Below are positions 58,223-64,000 of a DNA stretch of 64,000 bases, one piece after another. The notes beneath the pieces were generated by a model. That model did not search any database and was not told where the DNA came from. It saw only the letters and a program-made list of their open reading frames with translations. Numbering within the stretch: the stretch's first letter is position 1; each line of letters opens with the position of its first letter. The stretch spans positions 16,894,880-16,958,879 of the forward strand of contig NC_082603.1 of NCBI RefSeq assembly GCF_030936135.1. The letters are read 5' to 3'. A program made the translations under genes and the position numbers. This DNA is from Gavia stellata (taxonomy: Eukaryota; Chordata; Aves; Gaviiformes; Gaviidae).

Positions 58223-60709
58223 GTGTGTCAGTTGTTCTTTATTCTTAACTCTTAGGTTTTTCTGAAACTTGCACAACTCTATTCATATGTTTTTAACTAG
58301 TTTTTACTGTGGTTATTCCCCTTGCTCTTTAGCTTCCCCCTTTATCCTCTCTTCTTCCTCCCTCCCTTCCCCCAGCATGATGATAACGGGAAATGGTGGT
58401 TGCTAGTTTGGGTTTTGTATTTCCTCATCAGAACACTGTGCAATCTGTTTCATAATCATAACAAGGGAAAATAGGCTTTTAGCAGGCTGTCCAGGCTGAT
58501 GTTAAAAGTTAGGGAGACCATCAACTGACTAGTTTTTAACCACCTGAATGTTTTTTATAATTCCAAAGAATTCTGTTTAATATATTGGTGATGTTTCAGT
58601 TTTCTAGGCTGTTTTGGTTTGGTTTGTGAAAGTCTAACATGTTAGTAGTTTGATTTTTATAGTAAAATGTAACCCTTTGCACTTTCTTCCTCTACAAGAG
58701 AAGTATGTACCATCTTCCGCCAGCAGGTGGAAACTGCAAATTTTCTTGCTTAGGAGGAGTATGTATTATTGTGTGTTCCTGCTCCTTTAGGGAAACGGCA
58801 TTAGTCCATTCTTGGTCATCAGCAGGAAAGCTTTTATCTAACTTATACAGAAATGTTATGATGTTGATAGCTGAAACGACATCCAGAGCAGTTTTGTTTA
58901 AGATATCCTGAGTGCTGAGCATTTGCAGTCACCTCTGTGTTTCAAGTGGCTCTGCACACAGCTGAAATAGCTCTACCAAAAGGTGTGAACGAATCTTAAC
59001 AGAGCAATAACTTGAGACTAGTGATCACTTCATGTCAACGGTGTTTTTGCTGAGCACACAGGATGAGCAGAGTTATTTGTGAGATGGGGTGTCTGGTGCC
59101 TACTGACACTGAAATGAGCATCCTGTAGGAAAGGACTATCAAAATACTGAACTGTTCCAGTTGCCATGCAGCAGTTGTTAATTAATGTTTGGTTTAAAAT
59201 TTTGGACTCAGAGGATGCAAAAAACTAACATGGAAGACAGGAGTTGTTGTCTTGTTTTATACTACGTTGTGGAATTAATTTGTGAAACAGTGTTGTCCAT
59301 TTAACAGATTGTTAATTTATAAAGGAGAGATGTTTTCTTTTCCATAGTCGGGAGTGTTCTTTCTGACCTCTGTCCCCAAAATCTCGCTATATTGTGAGTT
59401 CTGTAATATTGAGCTTGTTTACTGCTGGCTGGATACAACCTCCTGGAAGCTGCATAGTTTGAATTGCATTTCTCAGTCTTACTTATCTTTGGAAATGTTT
59501 ACAGTTGTCTGTCCAAAAATTGACAAAAACTTACTAAGGTGATTGGACAGACTTCTTAAACATAAAATTCTGGCTCTTAATGCTTGCAGGTTACCACCAT
59601 CCTGAAATTAGTTATGTCATTTTGTCCAAGGTGGAATCAATTGCAAGGATAGGAAATTAATTTCTTCTTTTTTGGAAAGCATTTATCTATTGACTTGATG
59701 TAGATTTTATTGAATAGTAAAACTTTGCCCTAAAGTTTATAAAATAAGAATTAAATTCTGCTACTAGCTACAGGGAAAAAAAAATATTTTGATGTGTATA
59801 TGTTGCATGCATCTTCAAGCAGTTCAGAACTGGCAAAAGTAAGTAGTGCAACGTGGTTGCATCAGTGAGCGCTTCTATTTGCCTGGCAAGCGTTCCTAGA
59901 GTCTACTGTAGGTCTTCCAACCTCTAACTACTACTCCCTCAGCTTCTACATCTACTGTTAGTCACAGTATTGCCGCTTTGGCAGATTTGTCTAAAAACTC
60001 TTTCCCAACGCACAGTAACCTCCCTCTTGACCATGTGGCTCCCTGTTCACCAGAGCCATCCGTTCCGCTGCTGGCATCTGCGTCAGTAGGTAGGCTGATT
60101 CCAGTGAGCGCATGCCCTGAATTTTGTACCAACTGATGGTTGTATTCCCTGCTTGTGTTACCTGAGCTGCCTTGGAAGAGCCTAGCAGTTATTCACCCAT
60201 GATTCACTTAACATTCTCCTGAGATAGTGATGCTATCTCGAGTGAAAAATCTAAGCTATTTTGGATTATAACATGTATTCATGTCTGAACTAGGTCATAA
60301 GTGCCTTTGGATTATAGACGTGTACTGTGTTTTGTACGGCACCAATGCAAATCAATATATAATGTGAAGAATAAGTTGAGATCTCTTTTAAGAGGAGAGT
60401 GTTATATAACTGAAGTTTTCTGTAGATTTCAAGGCTATTTCTCTTTGTGTTACTTATGCTAATATAATTTAATCCCTTACAGTAGTCTCATTATCATAAT
60501 GCTGAATAAATTTTGGATATTACTTTTCAACAAAGGTAAACCCAGCATTGTAACTTACTTTGGTTATTTTCAGACTCTCACCTAACAATGTTTGTTGCAT
60601 AAACTGAAATCTAAAAAAAACTTGGAACCTCCTTGCTGGCACCAAGTAGGAAACTTGTTTCTTAATGATACTTCACATAAAAAACTAAAACACCTTCCTC
60701 TGCTGCCCA

Positions 60710-60736
60710 CCCCCCCCCCCCCCCCCAAAAAAAAAA
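60710..60736. repeat. C17 A10 homopolymer pair
   Basis: Seventeen C are followed directly by ten A, then a short A-rich tail. The complementary strand has a G17 run that could form a quadruplex. Confidence 0.9.
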
Positions 60737-63008
60737 CAAACCCGCAAACAAAATCCCTCTGAATATAACTGTAGAGTTGAAAAGTTTGTCAGCTGTTTGG
60801 ACATGAGGGAGCTGCAGTTGCCTCTTGTGTTGAGTGGAACACCATGTGTTCCATACACTTGAGTTCATGCTGTTGTGTTTTAAATTCCCTTTTGAATCTA
60901 GGCATTGTACTCACTGGATGTAATGATCTGTTATTAGCAATCCAACTTGAGGCATAGGATCAAGATACTTTACCAACGTCCTTATTAAAGAAGAGGACTG
61001 GGCATTTTTTGAACCTAGGTCAATGAATCCAGTGCTGTTTCACAATAAATTTTTTTTATTTAATTCTACTTGATGACAGGCTGAACCTGTAGTGGTTGAA
61101 CTGCACAAACAGTGCATCAGTCTTTTGGTCCGGTCTTCAGTTAAATTTGCAGATGAGCGAGATTGTGTCATATGGCTGATATTAGTAAGGATAGTTATAT
61201 TGTCATTATGTCTTAGTGTTTGAACTGAAAGACCTTATTCATTTGTAGCATTAGTACTTTATGAGGTCAGAGATAATAGAAATATATTGAGGAGACTCAA
61301 AATAAGTCAGTCTTCTTTCCATTCTGATAAGAAGAAAATGAAAACAGTTCCTCAGAAATCCCTGCCTAGAAGGCCAAACTGGAGAGTTTGTTTAATTAAT
61401 ACCTAGAAGACTCGGATCATTACCTGCAATCTGTGCTACTCTTAAGACTGTTCATTTGAATTATCACTTTTATTGATGGCGTTCTGTATTCTTGACCTAC
61501 CCCAGGTTTAGTTCTTGTTTCAGTTTTAATGTACATCCTAAGTACAAACTGTTAAGATATACTGGCTTGAAAGCTGGTGAGTTTTCTCTTTGTGTTTTGA
61601 GTTCCAATAGTAATTTTTCAGCTATCAGTTCAAAGTGTGAGAACCTAATTGATGCCTTCAACTTGCATCTCTCTTTGAAAAGGTAGGACATACAGTGAAG
61701 TACAATCTAAATGCTGGAGCTACCCATGATCTTCAGAGGTAGTGGCACACAAGAAGAGAAGTAACTTTCTGTGGAAGAGAATGTTTTAGGAGCTCAGAAG
61801 TTGTTTGCCTCCCACAGAGACCTGCTGAGGGCTTAACAACCTGACCACAGTATTGAAAATACTTCAGAATTTCAAGTGCATGAGGTATACTTAAGCTAAA
61901 TCCTGTAACTTGGAGAGGGTTAATTCTTGTCCCAAAGCATGGGTTTAATGTGTCTGCAAGTAAACACAGTTGAATTTTGAGGCTGGTTGACTTCTGCATG
62001 CATAATGTGTCCTTTTGGAGAATGGGAGATATGGGGTAACTGCTATATACTCTCCAGTCTTTCCAAAATATAAGGGTGCCTATACCTCATAGAAGTTGTG
62101 TAGAAAGCGTGTAAGCCACTTTTTGGGAAAAAAATGTGCAGGACCTACCTCTTACAAACTTCTGTTGGAGAATATATTGGTTCAAAAATAGTATCGCTTA
62201 TTGCATAGATATGCAAAGTTTAGAATCTGTTTAAGAATAGGTATCTGTGTATGAGATTGGTGACAGTACAGTCTGTGCTGTTACTGCATATAATAAATTC
62301 CACTGTCGCTTTAAGCAAATGATGCCACTGTGTGGTCTTCACTCAAATGAGATTCGTTTACTTAGGCTTTAAAGGACAACACAAAAGAATATTTAGGACC
62401 CAGTCTGAGTTCCTAATCAGAAGATATTTTACTAAGTACTTCACTTTTAAACAGTAAATAGTAGCTTCTACTTGTTTCACATCAGACACGGAGGAAACAT
62501 TCCTGTTTCCCCAGTACTAGTTTTGTGGCATCTGCTTTTTTTTTTTCAAAGGAATGTAATGTAAGCTTCATACTGTAAGGTCTGCCCATGGGACTGTGGG
62601 AAATACTGTGTTTTCATTATGAATAGCTGTAAGGGTAAAATTTGCATGTGGTTTAAAAGTGCAGGAGTAATTATAGTTTAAACATTAATATATAAACTTC
62701 TTGACTGTACTTCAGAATATATTTAGAAATTATTGCTTGCTTTATCACAAACTTTGAAGTAATCTTCAAAGTGTGATATTGTGTGCTTCATGTGGGTAAT
62801 TTTGCATCCTTTTCATGAGCAAAAATGTTTTTCCTCAAGTTCATCCTATCTTCAACTAATGTAAATTGTAGCTTATTCCAAAGTGTTAATATACCCTTTT
62901 TTCCAGGTATCTTAGAAAACAGAATAGCAAGATAGAGCTCTTGCCTTTCATTGCAGGTTTCTCTTTGAGAATCAGATTGTGCTGTCTAGTTTCTTAGAGT
63001 TTGAGATG

Positions 63009-63039
63009 ATTATTATTATTATTTATTATTATTATTATT
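63009..63039. repeat. (ATT)n microsatellite
   Basis: An ATT trinucleotide repeat with one interruption (ATTTATT), about ten units in all. Confidence 0.9.
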
Positions 63040-64000
63040 GTAGCACCACTACTTTCAAAAGGATCAGTAATGCTACCTAGCTTGGGACCTATCAGGTCCT
63101 TATTTTTGAAGGATAATATATTCGGCATAGTGGAACAATTTTAAAGGTGTGTCAAGTTAAATAGTTTCCTCAAAATAAGGAATTTGTAATCTCTAGTGAC
63201 TTCAAAACCTTGTTTTAGCACCACAGAGGTTGGTATTAATTGCATGCTACACTAAAAGCCAGAAGCTGTCTACTGAATATAGTGCCTGAGGGGCAAAGAT
63301 GAGTGATTTCTCTTTAGCCCGTTCAGGCTTGATAATGTGTGGTTTTTTAGTACAGTTCATATTTTTAGTACGATTAAGGCACTGTAGTATTTTTAGCATT
63401 TGATTTTTATTTCTTCATTTTCTTACAGTGTAAAACATTAATGTCCTTTTTCTGAGGCAGTATGTTCAAAAGTCATTTTGTCCTGTTTTGCTAGGGAAAT
63501 CTGAAGTTCATTAGCTATTGCAGTGAAGACTACAGATTGAAATTATGATGATTTATAATACTAGGTGTAATTTTGCTGTTTGTTCTTTATTTCAATTTTG
63601 ATGTTTCTCAATGAAAGATATGCTGTCTTTGATATACCTTAAACTGGATGTATTTACCTGTCTAATGACACCTCATAGTATGAATGCTTGGTAAACTGCC
63701 CTAAACAAGGATCTGAAAGTGTTTACCTTTCTTTGCAACAGTCTCTGGAAGGAATGTTTGGGGTTTTCTTGTTTTGAGGAAAACTGGACTGATTTCTTGA
63801 AATTTTTGTGGAAGAGAGTGCTGGTTTTCTGTTTTGATAGTATTTTGTGTCCTAAATGGAAAAACCTTTATGGAAGAAGGGAAAGTAAAATGCTGTCAGG
63901 GCAGCTAACTTTTGCGGACTGTGAGAACATAGTGATTATCAAATACGTGAACAATCTGCTTGTGAATTGATTAAATGACATCTAAGAATCCTTGGGAAAA

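Larger units (their letters stand above)
58223..64000 (+). other. ARHGAP29 intron following the first coding exon, partial
   Basis: More than 5.7 kb of AT-rich sequence runs to the window end. I looked for the next ARHGAP29 coding segment (the region with EVIHIRLEELL in mammals) and did not find it. It holds a C17-A10 run at 60710-60736 and a TTA repeat at 63009-63039. No transposon is recognised. Confidence 0.75.

Noticed and set aside
1-64000. tRNA, rRNA, CRISPR or bacterial-type operon features.
   Set aside because: None was seen. The window is vertebrate nuclear DNA with spliced genes and LINE and LTR repeats.

Overview
This is a stretch of vertebrate nuclear DNA, almost certainly avian. 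The evidence is intron-split genes with GT-AG boundaries, an AT-rich background broken by two CpG islands, several copies of the CR1 LINE (chicken repeat 1) with its typical TCATAGAAT-type 3' end, and a solo retroviral LTR of a kind common in birds. I lean towards a neoavian bird rather than a galliform, but only weakly. I see no bacterial-type operon, CRISPR array or similar system.

Left part (1-27,340). The minus strand carries the 5' two-thirds of ABCD3 (PMP70, a peroxisomal ABC half-transporter). Fifteen consecutive coding exons can be read from the ATG at 26,983 down to the donor after 167. They encode residues 1 to about 442: the N-terminal peroxisome-targeting region, the whole transmembrane domain and the start of the linker. 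The exons for the nucleotide-binding domain lie beyond base 1. Every exon phase joins correctly and no frame break was found. A CpG island (about 26,600-27,340) with a GCCGA tandem repeat covers the start. The introns hold two minus-strand CR1 copies, a minus-strand solo LTR and one old plus-strand CR1.

Middle part (27,341-54,480). This is about 27 kb between two divergently transcribed genes. It contains a well-preserved CR1 3' fragment with an open frame (36,008-36,907), a short CR1 tail beside it, microsatellites, a perfect 16-bp-stem foldback (48,882-48,956), and a coding-looking orphan exon (49,343-49,475) that may be an alternative first exon of the right-hand gene.

Right part (54,480-64,000). 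A large CpG island marks the promoter of a plus-strand gene whose first recognised coding exon lies at 57,961-58,222. Its protein resembles the N-terminal region of the RhoGAP ARHGAP29, and ABCD3 and ARHGAP29 are divergent neighbours in mammals, so synteny supports the call. The rest of the window is the first part of the following intron.

I found no previously undescribed biological system here. The items most worth checking are the orphan exon, the foldback, and the splice layout at the ARHGAP29 CpG island.
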